DNA of 64,000 nucleotides from WS-2 sp036507005 (lineage in GTDB: Bacteria > Eisenbacteria > RBG-16-71-46). The position numbers and the translations under genes were made by a program. The stretch is from the NCBI GenBank assembly GCA_036507005.1, contig DASXQT010000015.1, positions 1 through 64,000 of the forward strand, given 5' to 3'. The notes under the pieces are model-generated. The model was not told the origin of the DNA, did no database searches, and saw only the letters and a list, made by a program, of their open reading frames with translations. Of the stretch, positions 33,382 to 44,061 are shown piece after piece. The number at the start of each line of letters is the position of its first letter. Position 1 is the first letter of the stretch.

Positions 33382-33854
33382 GCGACGAGAGACCCGTGAA
33401 CCCCCACACCGGCCAGCCGCTGCCGGCGGAAGCGCCCGCGGCCCGCGGCGCTGGCGAGCTGGCCGCGACGCCTGCCGCGACGCCTGCCGCGCCCGGGGGA
33501 GCGGCGGCCGGAGCGCCGACGGCAGGGGCGGAAGCGTCGCCCGCTCCGGGCTCTGCGGCCCCGAGCCAGCAGGAGCTGGCGGTCCGCTCGGCGCTCGAGA
33601 CGGTGATGGACCCCGAGATCGGGCTCTCGGTGATCGACCTCGGGCTCATCCGCGAGGTCCTGATCCAGCCGGGCCGGACGCAGGTCCGCATGCTGCTCAC
33701 CACGCCCTTCTGCCCCTACGCGCCCCAGCTCGTCGAGGACATCAAGCTCGCGGCGAAGAGCGTCGTGGACCAGGACTGCGATGTCGAGATCATGCCCGAC
33801 CCGTGGAGCCCCGAGATGATGCCCGACCCGGGGCTGCTCGGGTTCTCGTACTGA
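33378..33854 (+). CDS. sufT: SufT-like MIP18/DUF59 Fe-S maturation protein
   Basis: 158 residues, GTG start overlapping sufU. A long Ala/Pro/Gly linker (about 10-68) precedes the DUF59 domain (about 70-150): DPEIGLSVIDLGLIREV, then LTTPFCPYAPQL with the conserved Cys. The family assists Fe-S maturation in bacteria and, as CIAO2/MIP18, in eukaryotes. It is the last gene of the SUF operon and converges on the barrel protein gene 27 bp away. The low-complexity N-terminus is unusual. Confidence 0.88.
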   Translation: MSDERPVNPHTGQPLPAEAPAARGAGELAATPAATPAAPGGAAAGAPTAGAEASPAPGSAAPSQQELAVRSALETVMDPEIGLSVIDLGLIREVLIQPGRTQVRMLLTTPFCPYAPQLVEDIKLAAKSVVDQDCDVEIMPDPWSPEMMPDPGLLGFSY

Positions 33855-33881
33855 CCCGGCGCGCCCGCCAGCCGCGCGCGC

Positions 33882-34433
33882 TCAGAACGAGTAGGTGAGC
33901 CCCATGTTGAGCTTGAGCTGGCGGAAGTCCGTCACGTGGTGGTACTTGAGCTCGACGAAGTTGCGGAGCTTCTGCCCGTAGGGGAACAGCAGGCCGACCT
34001 GGGCGCCGAGGCCGCCCTTGATCACCGAGTCCTCGGCGCGCGGCACGTTGAACGCGGGGGCGGAGAGTTCGGTGGTCAGGAAGTGGATCCCGAACCCGGT
34101 TCCCACGTAGGGTGCGAAGTTCCCGTAGTGGAACGAGTAGCGGGCGTCGAAGGAAAGCGTCGCGTCGCGCCGCTCGGCGCGGATCGTGCCGGCCGTGACC
34201 CGCACCTTGGTGCTGTTCCGCCAGTACTCGAGCCCGGGAAGGAACTCGATGCCGGGGATCAGCTCGTCGGACTGGAAGTTCACCCGGATCCCGAGGCCCG
34301 AGAACGAGCTCTGCTCCTCCTGGAACACGGTGGCGGTCATGGCCTCGATCCCCGAGAGCTTGGTGGCGGCGAAGGCGGCGGGGGCGAGCGAAACGGCGAC
34401 GGTGAGAGCCAGGAACGGCGGTAGGTATCGCAT
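33882..34433 (-). CDS. outer-membrane beta-barrel protein
   Basis: 183 residues from ATG 34433, preceded by GAGGAG. A signal peptide ends at AFA-A (about residue 22). Alternating-residue strands run throughout (e.g. IRVNFQSDELIPGIEFLPGL, RYSFHYGNFAPYVGTGFG), ending MGLTYSF with the C-terminal aromatic typical of BAM substrates. This predicts a small, about eight-stranded OmpX/OmpW-like barrel. Function unknown. Confidence 0.8.
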   Translation of the reverse strand: MRYLPPFLALTVAVSLAPAAFAATKLSGIEAMTATVFQEEQSSFSGLGIRVNFQSDELIPGIEFLPGLEYWRNSTKVRVTAGTIRAERRDATLSFDARYSFHYGNFAPYVGTGFGIHFLTTELSAPAFNVPRAEDSVIKGGLGAQVGLLFPYGQKLRNFVELKYHHVTDFRQLKLNMGLTYSF

Positions 34434-34496
34434 GCCGAACTCCTCGAAGATCCATCCTCGATGTTGGACATCCATGCCGGTGGGAGCGGACGGGTC

Positions 34497-34526
34497 ACTA
34501 TAGACCAGGCCCGAAGGCCCGCACAA
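34497..34526 (-). promoter_or_regulatory. promoter of the barrel protein gene
   Basis: On the minus strand: TTGTGC (34526-34521), 18 bp, TATAGT (34502-34497). The predicted start near 34490 leaves a leader of about 57 bases. The spacer contains a GGCC-TTCG-GGCC palindrome that could bind a regulator. Confidence 0.6.
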
Positions 34527-34573
34527 TCCGCCGCGGGTGGGTCGGCGGCGCGGCCCCCGCCGGGGCGGTGACG

Positions 34574-35604
34574 TCAGACCGCGCGAAGGCGGGGGCTGCG
34601 CCGCGGGAGCGCCTCCATCACCGCGCGGAAGATCTCCATCAGCGCGCGGTCCCAGAGCCCGGCCCGCGCCTCCTCGTCCATGAGATCGAGGGCCTCGCGG
34701 CCGGGGAGCCCGTCGCGATAGGGGCGGTCCGTCGTCATGCCGTCGAACACGTCCGCGATCGACGCGGCGCGCGCGATCAGCGGGATGGATTCTCCGCTCA
34801 GTCCGTCGGGGTATCCCGAGCCGTCGAAGCGCTCGTGGTGGTGGTAGACGACCGGGAGCGCCCGCGCCAGGGTCTTCATGGGCAGCAGCAGGTCGCGGCC
34901 CAGGACCGGGTGGCGCTTCATCTCCTCGTACTCCTCGGGCGTGAGCGGGCCGGGCTTGAGGAGCACCTCGTCGCGGATCGCGATCTTGCCCAGGTCGTGG
35001 AACAGGCATCCCTGGCGGAGCGCGTTCAGGTCGGGCTCGGCGAGACCGATGCGCTCGCCCAGCGCGGCGGCGTAGATCGACACTCGCTCGCTGTGCCCCG
35101 CGGTGTAGGGATCGCGGGCGTCGATGGTCTGGGCGAGCGCCACGATCACCTTCTCCGCCTCCTCGAGCGTGTCGGTGAACGACTTGAGGTGGAGCAGCGA
35201 CTGGAGGCGCGTGGTCAGCTCCTCGGCGTCGAAGGGCTTGGCGATGAAGTCGGCCGCCCCTTCGCCGATCGCGCGCAGCTTGTCCTCGCGGCTCGCGCCC
35301 CCGCTCAGCACCACGACCGGCACCAGGCGCAGGTCCGGCCGCGCCCGGATCTCGCCGAGCACCACGTGGCCCTTGTGGTCCGGGAGGTGGATGTCGAGGA
35401 GCACGAGGTCGGGGGGCGATCCGCGCAGCGCCTCGAGCCCCGCCTCGGCCGTCGCCGCCTCGACCACGGTGCCGCCGAACCGGTCGAGCAGGCGGACGAG
35501 CATGCCGCGGATCTGCGGGTCGTCGTCCACGACCAGCATGCGCGGGCCCGCGGAGGGCTCGACCAGCGAGAGCGGGGCGCCGGTCTCGGCGCGCTTCCGG
35601 TCCG

Positions 35605-35608
<4 letters not shown>
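34574..35608 (-). CDS. response regulator with HD-GYP phosphodiesterase domain
   Basis: 344 residues, GTG start in a 4-bp overlap with the kinase gene. The receiver domain (about 23-140) has the acidic DDD at 28-30, phospho-acceptor Asp72 and Lys in IAKPFD. The HD-GYP domain follows (about 150-330) with HSERV, H204-D205 in LFHDLGKIAI, and HHHERFDGSGYPDGL, all metal ligands present. It is predicted to hydrolyse cyclic di-GMP when phosphorylated by the adjacent kinase. Confidence 0.93.
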
Positions 35609-37566
<1,958 letters not shown>

Positions 37567-37755
37567 GGTCCGGCGCTCCGGGCCCATTCGACGACCCAAC
37601 GCGCGGCGTCCCGCGCTCTCCGGAGGCTGCGAGACCAGGGCGGGCAGTCGCTCGGCAATGGGTTGGGTGCTGTCGTGCCTGTCTGCCGGCGGTTATCGGC
37701 CCGGGGGCGACCGGGCTCCGGCGAAATCTGGGGCGGCAGGCCGCGGGCGGCGGCC

Positions 37756-39339
37756 TCAGCGGGCGAGAACGCCCAGCGCGCTCCCGTGCCAGCGGGCCGC
37801 GGCGCTGTAGCCGAGCCCGAGGCCGCCCGCGAGATCCCGGCTCGCCTGCTCCGGCCCGAGCAGCCACACGCGCCCGTGGGCGGCCACCAGCGCGGCCAGG
37901 GAGTCGCGCGTGACGAAGGCCGCCGCCCGCGCAGCGGGATCGCCGGGGCCGACCTCGCGCGGGACCTCGAGCAGGCGGACGCGCTCGCGCAAGTAGAACG
38001 GCAGCCCGGCGTCGAAGCGCGCGAACTCCACCACCGGCTCGCCCGGAACGCGGCTCTCGATCAGGACGCGCGCCACGGCGCGCGGCGATCCGAGCGGCCC
38101 GTCGTAGGGGGCGAGCGATGCGAGCAGGGCCGCGGCCCCCAGCGCCACGAGGAGCGCCGCGCGCGCGAAGCGCTCGCGCGCCACCCAGACCGCGGCCGGA
38201 ACGAGGCACGCGAGCCCGGCGTGCGCGGCGGGCGGGAGGCCCACCCGCTGCGGGGCTGGAAGCCCGACCATCCGCGCGAGCGCCGCGGGCCCGAGCAGCC
38301 AGCCCGCGGCCGCGAGGGCGGCGAGGGCGAGCGCCACGCTCCCGCGCACGGCGCGCGAGCCGGGCTCGAGGCCGCGCGCCGCGAGCAGGGCGACCGCCGG
38401 GAAGACCGGCAGGAGGTAGGCCGGGAGCTTGGAGCCCGAGAACGAGAAGAAGGCGAGCGGCACGAGCAGCCACGCCAGCAGCAGGCGTGACTCGAGCGCC
38501 GCGCGGTCGCGGACGGTGCGCGCGATCCCGGCCGCGAGCGCGGGCGTCCACGGCAGAGCGCCCGCGATCAGCACGGCCACGAAGTACCACGGGGGCCCGC
38601 CGCGCTGGTGCTCGGTGGTGGCGTAGCGCGCCCAGATCTGGTCGGTGAGGAAGTAGCGCAGGAGCCCGGGCGTGCTCGCCGCCGCGATCAGGTACCAGGG
38701 CAGCGCGATCGCCGCGAACAGCCACCAGCCGCGCGCGGGTCCGAGCCGGGCGAGCGGGGCGCGGTCGCGCGACAGCGCCGCTACCACCAGCACCGCCAGC
38801 ACGGTGGGGACGAGCACGACCGGGCCCTTGTCGAGGAATCCCAGGCCCAGGAGCGCGGTCGCCCACGGCGAGGGGGCGAGCGCCCAGAAGCCCGCGACCG
38901 TGGCGGCCAGGAACGGATCGCTGGCGAGCGCTCGCCCCACGGCGAGGGAGAGGGCGGTGGTGCCGAGCACCCAGGCCGCGAGCCCCGGCCGCACCCCGAG
39001 CGGCGCGAACGTGCGGCGCGCGGCCATCGCGGTGAAGCCGAGCGTGAGGAGCGAGGCCAGCGCCACCGGCAGGCGCGCGCCCCACTCGTTCGTGCCGCAC
39101 AGGGCGAAGCCGGCCGCCGTGATCCAGTAGGCGAGCGGGGGCTTGTGGAAGTGGGGGATGCCGTCGAGTCGCGGCACGAGCCAGTCGCCGCTCGCGCGCA
39201 TCTCGCGCGCGATCTCGGCGTAGCGGGTCTCGGTGGGCTCGAACAGGCCCGCGAGCCCCGCGGTCGCCACCAACGCGAGCCCGAGGAGGAGGAGCGCCGC
39301 GCGCGTCCGGTCGAGCGCCAGCCCCCGGCCGGGCGTCAT
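37756..39339 (-). CDS. GT39/ArnT-like lipid-linked sugar transferase
   Basis: 527 residues. A polytopic transferase with the first-loop motif LFEPTETRYAEIAREM, carrying the catalytic acidic residues, then PRLDGIPHFHKPPLAYW, all characteristic of ArnT and related PMT enzymes. About 11-12 helices and a small C-terminal soluble domain follow. It is the last gene of a GT2/LAB_N/GT39 cluster, an arrangement in which the GT2 makes a polyprenyl-phosphate sugar and the GT39 transfers it to an envelope acceptor such as lipid A. The sugar is not identifiable. Confidence 0.88.
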   Translation of the reverse strand: MTPGRGLALDRTRAALLLLGLALVATAGLAGLFEPTETRYAEIAREMRASGDWLVPRLDGIPHFHKPPLAYWITAAGFALCGTNEWGARLPVALASLLTLGFTAMAARRTFAPLGVRPGLAAWVLGTTALSLAVGRALASDPFLAATVAGFWALAPSPWATALLGLGFLDKGPVVLVPTVLAVLVVAALSRDRAPLARLGPARGWWLFAAIALPWYLIAAASTPGLLRYFLTDQIWARYATTEHQRGGPPWYFVAVLIAGALPWTPALAAGIARTVRDRAALESRLLLAWLLVPLAFFSFSGSKLPAYLLPVFPAVALLAARGLEPGSRAVRGSVALALAALAAAGWLLGPAALARMVGLPAPQRVGLPPAAHAGLACLVPAAVWVARERFARAALLVALGAAALLASLAPYDGPLGSPRAVARVLIESRVPGEPVVEFARFDAGLPFYLRERVRLLEVPREVGPGDPAARAAAFVTRDSLAALVAAHGRVWLLGPEQASRDLAGGLGLGYSAAARWHGSALGVLAR

Positions 39340-39385
39340 CGCTCCTCCCGCGCGCGGGGCGGGCGGCGCGCACAGCGCCCGCGCG

Positions 39386-39685
39386 TCACGGGGCCGACGG
39401 GGTCTCCCGCCGCGCGCCGGCGCCGCGCGCCAGCATCAGGTTGCGCAGGTAGATCAGGAGCCCGGCTCCCTGGCCGATCGCGAACACCGGGTCGCGCTGG
39501 TGGATCGCGTAGGCGAAGAGCGTCGTCCCGCCGAGCCCGCTCAGGATCCAGAACGCGGTCGGGATCACCACCCGCCCCTGGCGCTCGGAGGCCAGCCACT
39601 GCACGATGAAGCGCGACCCGAACAGCAGCTGTCCGGCGAACCCCAGCGCGGTCCAGCTCGCGGGGGAGCGGAACCACTCGCTCAT
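39386..39685 (-). CDS. small LAB_N (lipid-A-disaccharide synthase N-terminal domain) protein
   Basis: 99 residues with three hydrophobic helices. The family signature GQLLFGSRFIVQWLASER and AFWILSGLGGTTLFAYAI is complete, and the protein is only this domain, without LpxB. Such proteins are usually encoded with GT2 and GT39 transferases, as here, and may move or present the polyprenyl-linked sugar. It starts in an ATGA overlap with the GT2 gene. Confidence 0.88.
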   Translation of the reverse strand: MSEWFRSPASWTALGFAGQLLFGSRFIVQWLASERQGRVVIPTAFWILSGLGGTTLFAYAIHQRDPVFAIGQGAGLLIYLRNLMLARGAGARRETPSAP

Positions 39686-40458
39686 GAATCCTCCTCTCGC
39701 GGACGGACGCGGATCAGCCGCGACTTGAGCCAGCGCACGCCGACCAGGTCGTAGAGTCCGCGCCACAGCCGATTGTGAATGCCGTACTTGGAGACGCCGT
39801 GGCGCCGCGGCCGATGGGCGAGCGGGATCTCGACCAGGCGCGCCCCGCGGAACACGCAGAGCGCGGGCAGGTAGCGGTGGACGCCGGTGAACATGGGAAG
39901 GCCCGCGAGCGCCTCGCGGCGGTAGGCCTTGAACGAGCAGCCGATGTCCGTGACCGTGTCGCCGAGTGCTAAGCGCCGCACGGCGTTGGCGATCCCCGAC
40001 GAGAGCCGCCGCAGCCGGGTGTCGCGCCGGTGGGCGCGGATGCCCGAGACCACGTCGGCGTTCTTCAGGGCCTCGAGCACGCGCGGCAGCTCGGCCGGGT
40101 CGTTCTGGAGGTCGGCGTCGAGCGTGACGATCACCGCGCCCCGGGCGCGCTCGAGCCCGGCCGCGATCGCTGCGCTCTGCCCCGCGCGCGCGGGGAGCGT
40201 GAGCGGCACGAGGCGCGGATCGCAGCCGCGCTCGCGCGCCAGCAGCTCGGGCGTGCCGTCGGTGCTCCCGTCGTCCACGAGCAGGATCTCGGCGGGGCGC
40301 CCGATGGCGTCGAGGGCGGCGCGCAGCTCGGCGAGGAGCGCGGGCAGGTTTTCGGCTTCGTTGTAGGCGGGGATCACGACCGAGACCTCGATCGCCCGGT
40401 CGTCGCGCGTCACGATCATGGGTCGCGCAGGATTGCAGAGGCGCCGGGGCTTGTCCAT
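39682..40458 (-). CDS. family 2 glycosyltransferase (polyprenyl-phosphate sugar synthase type)
   Basis: 258 residues. A DPM1/ArnC-like fold: SVVIPAYNEAENLP, LLVDDGSTDGT, and the metal-binding LDADLQNDP; the late segment HRPRRHGVSKYG matches the acceptor region. No membrane helices follow, as in ArnC-type cytosolic synthases without the C-terminal pair. ATG 40458 is chosen because GGTGGAG lies 6 bp before it; ATG 40419 is a shorter option. It is first in its cluster and divergent from the gene at 40511. Confidence 0.9.
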   Translation of the reverse strand: MDKPRRLCNPARPMIVTRDDRAIEVSVVIPAYNEAENLPALLAELRAALDAIGRPAEILLVDDGSTDGTPELLARERGCDPRLVPLTLPARAGQSAAIAAGLERARGAVIVTLDADLQNDPAELPRVLEALKNADVVSGIRAHRRDTRLRRLSSGIANAVRRLALGDTVTDIGCSFKAYRREALAGLPMFTGVHRYLPALCVFRGARLVEIPLAHRPRRHGVSKYGIHNRLWRGLYDLVGVRWLKSRLIRVRPREEDS

Positions 40459-40473
40459 CGCGCGCTCCACCCA

Positions 40474-40503
40474 TTGTCGAAGGGGCGATCGCCGTGCTAG
40501 AAG
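40474..40503 (+). promoter_or_regulatory. candidate leaderless promoter for the zincin-like gene
   Basis: TTGTCG (40474-40479), 18 bp, TAGAAG (40498-40503) preceded by TGC as an extended -10. The GTG at 40511 is 7 bases downstream, where transcription would begin. No Shine-Dalgarno is present. Confidence 0.45.
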
Positions 40504-40510
40504 TCGCTCC

Positions 40511-41167
40511 GTGGCACGACCTTCACCGGCCGCCCGAAGCGCGCCGCGCGCGGCGCGGGCCGCGACCTCGAAGCCTCCCTCCGCCGCGCGGCGGCGCGCG
40601 CGCCCACTCGAGCAGCTCGCGCTCGAGCTCGGCCCGGCACAGCCGCGCTGGAGCTTCTCGCGCCGGGTGCTCGCCTCGCCCCACCGGGCTCGCATCTGCG
40701 AGCGACTCGAGTTCGTGCGTCGCTTCTACCCCGAGCTGGACCGCACGACGGTGCGCGTCGGGATGGCGCTCAAGCGCGGGGTGCTGGGCTGGGGCTCGCT
40801 CGATCCCGAGCGGCCCGGGGTGTGGGTGCGGCCGCGGCGGCTCGACACCTTCACCATCGCGCACGAGCTCACCCACCTGCTCCAGGCGCGCGGCGAGGTG
40901 CCGCACGGCGAGCGGGCCTGCGACCTGTGGGCGCTCGCCCGCTCCCCGCTGCTGGTGGACTCGCCGCCCGGCTACCTCCGGCTGCCCCATGCGCTGGCGC
41001 GGCGCCGGCGGCTCACGCCGCGCGACGCCGCGTTCCTGAGCGGGATCGCGCGGGCCGCGGTCGCCGCGCGCGCGGCCGGCGACCGGCGCTACCTCGCGCG
41101 CTTCGAGCGGGAGGTGGCGCAGCGGTACGGGACGCGCGCGCCACGCAGCCCGCGGCGCGGCCGCTGA
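40511..41167 (+). CDS. small zincin-like metalloprotein (HExxH-type HELTH motif)
   Basis: 218 residues if translated from GTG 40511. After a basic Ala/Pro/Arg-rich N-terminus (about 1-50), a single domain contains TFTIAHELTHLLQARGE, i.e. HELTH, the zinc-binding motif of metallopeptidases, with ERACDLWALAR downstream as a possible third-ligand region. It resembles SprT-like or small Zn-peptidase domains, but I cannot place it in a named family. No signal peptide is visible, so it is probably cytoplasmic. The N-terminal end is uncertain. Confidence 0.65.
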   Translation: MARPSPAARSAPRAARAATSKPPSAARRRARPLEQLALELGPAQPRWSFSRRVLASPHRARICERLEFVRRFYPELDRTTVRVGMALKRGVLGWGSLDPERPGVWVRPRRLDTFTIAHELTHLLQARGEVPHGERACDLWALARSPLLVDSPPGYLRLPHALARRRRLTPRDAAFLSGIARAAVAARAAGDRRYLARFEREVAQRYGTRAPRSPRRGR

Positions 41168-41265
41168 TCGCGGCGCGGGGCGCCGGCGACCGCGGCACGC
41201 GACGCGGCCCCGCGCTTGCCGCCCGCCGGGTGCGATGCGATTCTGCCCGCGGAGGGCGCCACTGC

Positions 41266-41712
41266 ATGGACGACCGTCGCGATCCCATTCACCTGCACCA
41301 CCCGGCCGCGGGCGCGAGCCGCCGGGTGCGCGTGGCGGCCGCGGTGGTGCGGCGCGACGGCCGGCTGCTCCTCACCCAGCGCCCGCCGGGCGGACCGCTC
41401 GCGCTCCAGTGGGAGCTGCCGGGTGGCAAGATCGAGGAGGGCGAGAGCCCCGAGCACGCCCTCGAGCGCGAGCTGCGCGAGGAGCTGGGCGTGCGGGGGC
41501 GGGCGCTCGAGGTGGTGGAGGTGAGCTCGCACGACTACCCGCACGGGCTCGAGGTCGAGATCGTGTTCGTGCGCTGCGAGCTGGAATCGCTCGAGTTCGC
41601 GCCCAGCGCCGCGGTGCACGCCGTGCGCTGGGTGGAGCCGGCCACGATCGACCTCGGCGAGGTGCTGGCCGGCGACCGCGAGTTCCTGCGCGGCCTGGGC
41701 GCGCGCGGCTGA
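41266..41712 (+). CDS. Nudix hydrolase (MutT-like)
   Basis: 148 residues, ATG 41266 after GGAGGG (41251-41256). A complete Nudix box, GGKIEEGESPEHALERELRE followed by ELG, and an N-terminal VAAAVVRRDGRLLLTQRPPGG strand pair as in MutT/8-oxo-dGTPases. The length and QWELPGGK context fit nucleotide-pool sanitation, but substrate specificity of Nudix enzymes cannot be read from sequence. It is followed 12 bp later by a small membrane protein gene. Confidence 0.88.
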   Translation: MDDRRDPIHLHHPAAGASRRVRVAAAVVRRDGRLLLTQRPPGGPLALQWELPGGKIEEGESPEHALERELREELGVRGRALEVVEVSSHDYPHGLEVEIVFVRCELESLEFAPSAAVHAVRWVEPATIDLGEVLAGDREFLRGLGARG

Positions 41713-41724
41713 CCCGGAGGAGAG

Positions 41725-41898
41725 ATGGCTCTACCCGAAGGCCTGGAGTTCCTCAAGCTCGGCTGGTGGGCGATCCACGTGCTCGCCGTGCTGCTGGTCT
41801 ACTCCTGGGCCTACCGCAAGGGCCGCAACGACGAGCGCCGCGCCCAGCGGTTGCGCGCTCCGGCGCCCGCCGCCCCGCTCACTCCGCCGGCTTCTTGA
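41725..41898 (+). CDS. 57-residue single-pass membrane protein
   Basis: A short gene with a strong GGAGGAG (about 41716-41722) before ATG 41725. The product has one hydrophobic helix (about residues 14-30, WWAIHVLAVLLVYSWAY), a basic stretch RKGRNDERRAQR and an Ala/Pro tail. It follows the Nudix gene by 12 bp. Its end overlaps the stop of the convergent M16 gene by 20 bp. Function unknown; the ribosome site and membrane pattern are the evidence that it is real. Confidence 0.55.
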   Translation: MALPEGLEFLKLGWWAIHVLAVLLVYSWAYRKGRNDERRAQRLRAPAPAAPLTPPAS

Positions 41899-44059
41899 AC
41901 AGGTCGGCGGCCAGGTCGGGGTTCGCCCGGGCCTGGGTGACGGTCGCCTCCATCAGCGGCTTGCCGTCGAGGGTCACGCGGGTCGAGTGCGGGTACTGGA
42001 TCGCGCCCACTGCGCGCCAGTCGCCCAGCATCTTGGTCTGCTTGCCGGGTCCCTGCGGGCCCTCGCCCGCGTACTCCATCCCGGCCAGCCTGCCCTCGGC
42101 GTCGAAGAGCAGCGTCCAGTCCCGCACGCTCTCGCTCTTCACGTAGGCCGCGGAGTAGCTCGCGCCGTCGATCGTCCGCGGCTCGGCGAGCGCCTGCAGC
42201 TCGAGCGCCTCGGGATGGGCGAACAGGTGGAAGAGCGAGCGCTCGTACTCCTCCTTGATCTTCCGGGCACCGGTCGGGTCGTCCTGGATCCGGCCCATGG
42301 CCTTCGCCCAGCCGGCGCTGCCGTCGAAGCCCTGGATCACGTCGCCCATCGGCGTCTTCTGCACCACGAAGCGGCGGTCGGGCAGCATCCAGGACAGGCT
42401 CCCCTCGAGCGAGATGGATTGTCCCTGCATGCTCAGGTTGACCTTCACGTCCTCGCTCCACGACTTGATCGCGGCCCAGGCCGCGGGGCCCCCGGCGCGC
42501 TCGGCCGCGCGCTGGAGCCACTGCTTGCCGCGGGCCAGGGCCTCGGGCGTCGCCGCGCCGGCCGGGGCCTTCGACGGCGGCGGCGGGATGCCGATGTCTA
42601 CGCGCTCGACCGGGAGGCCGATGGACTCGAGCGGGCGGTCGAACTCCTTCTCCTTGCCGACGATCACGGTGATGAGCTTGCCGGGCTCGATCTGGCGCTG
42701 CGCGGCCGCGAGCATGGACGCGGGGGTCACGCTCTCGACCGCCTTCTGGTAGCGCTGCAGGAAGTCCTGCGGGTAGCCCGCCAGCTCGTAATACCCGGCG
42801 CGGAACGCCACGGCGCTCGGCTGCTCGAAGTTGAACACGAACGAGTTCTGCACACCCTCGCGCGCGGTCGCGAGCTCCTGCGCGGTGACCGGCTCGCGGG
42901 TCACGCGCACCACCTCCTCGCGCACCAGGTCGAGCGCCGCCATCACCGAGTCGTTGCGGGTCAGCGAGTACGCATAGAACCGGCCGGGGCGCATGAACGC
43001 GGCGCCCGAGGTGGCGCCGGTCGCGTAGGCGAGGCCGCGCTGGGTGCGGACCTTGTTGAAGAGCCGCGACTGCCACGAGCTGCCGAGCGCGCGCTCCAGC
43101 ACCTCCATGTCCGCGTAGTCGGGGCTGTCCGCCTTGAAGCCGAGCTGGGCGAGGACCACCGCCGACTGCGTCACGTCCTCCTTGGGCGCGAACACCACAC
43201 GCGCCTTCCCGCGCGCGGGCGGCGCCGGCAGCGCGGGCGGGGCCGCGTCGTCGCGCTTCCAGTCGCGGAAGCCCGAGGCCACGAGCCGGCTGATCGCCTC
43301 CGGCTCGAAGTCGCCGTAGATCACCAGGATCGTGCGGTTGGGCACGAAGCACTGGCGGTGCATCTTCACGCAGTCCGCGCGCGTGATCGCCTCGACCGTG
43401 GCGTACTCCGGGATGCGCGCGTACGGGCTCTCCCGGCCGTAGATCGCGAGCATGGCGACGTGCTGGAACACCGAGAGCAGCTCGTCGTTGCGGCCCGCGA
43501 TCTGGCGGCGCAGCCCCACCTTCGCGAGCTCGATCTTGTCCTCGGGGAACGCGGGGCGGCGCACCACCTCGGCGAGCAGGCCCACCACCTCGGCGGTGTT
43601 CTCGGAGAGGCAGCGGAACGAAGCACTCGCGTAGTCCTCGCCGATGTACGTCTCGAGCGAGGCGCCGATCGCCGCCAGCCGGTCGTCGATCCAGTCTCCG
43701 GACCGGGCGGCCGATCCGCCGGTGCGCATGACCTCGCCGGTCAGGCCGGCGAGCCCCACCTTCTCGGGCGGGTCCCACAGCGAGGAGGCGCGGATGTAGG
43801 CTTCGCCGCGCACCACCGGAAGCGAGTGGTCCGCGAGCAGGTAGAGCACGAGGCCGTTCCCCATGACCTTGCGCTGCGGCTTCACCTCGCGGATCGCGTG
43901 GAGCGGAGGGGGGGTGAGCTTCGAGGGATCGAAGCGCGGATCGAGCGCCGCGCCCGACCAGGCGGGGAGCGCGAGCGTGAGGGCGAGGGCGCCCGCGAGC
44001 GAAGCGGCCGGCCGCGGGCGGGGTGAGGCGGGACGGGTCTGCCCTGCGCGGTCGTTCAT
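41879..44059 (-). CDS. M16-family protein lacking the zinc motif, with C-terminal extension
   Basis: 726 residues. A signal peptide (about 15-38) is followed by an M16 peptidase-like pair of domains (about 60-490). Where the catalytic HxxEH should be there is GLAGLTGEVM, so it is the noncatalytic half of a heterodimer, as in mitochondrial processing peptidase and bacterial M16 pairs. Residues ~520-726 form a separate beta-rich domain resembling outer-membrane-lipoprotein-sorting (LolA/LolB-like) proteins, uncommon in M16 chains. It starts 2 bp after the active subunit's stop. Confidence 0.85.
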   Translation of the reverse strand: MNDRAGQTRPASPRPRPAASLAGALALTLALPAWSGAALDPRFDPSKLTPPPLHAIREVKPQRKVMGNGLVLYLLADHSLPVVRGEAYIRASSLWDPPEKVGLAGLTGEVMRTGGSAARSGDWIDDRLAAIGASLETYIGEDYASASFRCLSENTAEVVGLLAEVVRRPAFPEDKIELAKVGLRRQIAGRNDELLSVFQHVAMLAIYGRESPYARIPEYATVEAITRADCVKMHRQCFVPNRTILVIYGDFEPEAISRLVASGFRDWKRDDAAPPALPAPPARGKARVVFAPKEDVTQSAVVLAQLGFKADSPDYADMEVLERALGSSWQSRLFNKVRTQRGLAYATGATSGAAFMRPGRFYAYSLTRNDSVMAALDLVREEVVRVTREPVTAQELATAREGVQNSFVFNFEQPSAVAFRAGYYELAGYPQDFLQRYQKAVESVTPASMLAAAQRQIEPGKLITVIVGKEKEFDRPLESIGLPVERVDIGIPPPPSKAPAGAATPEALARGKQWLQRAAERAGGPAAWAAIKSWSEDVKVNLSMQGQSISLEGSLSWMLPDRRFVVQKTPMGDVIQGFDGSAGWAKAMGRIQDDPTGARKIKEEYERSLFHLFAHPEALELQALAEPRTIDGASYSAAYVKSESVRDWTLLFDAEGRLAGMEYAGEGPQGPGKQTKMLGDWRAVGAIQYPHSTRVTLDGKPLMEATVTQARANPDLAADLFKKPAE

Positions 44060-44061
44060 GA

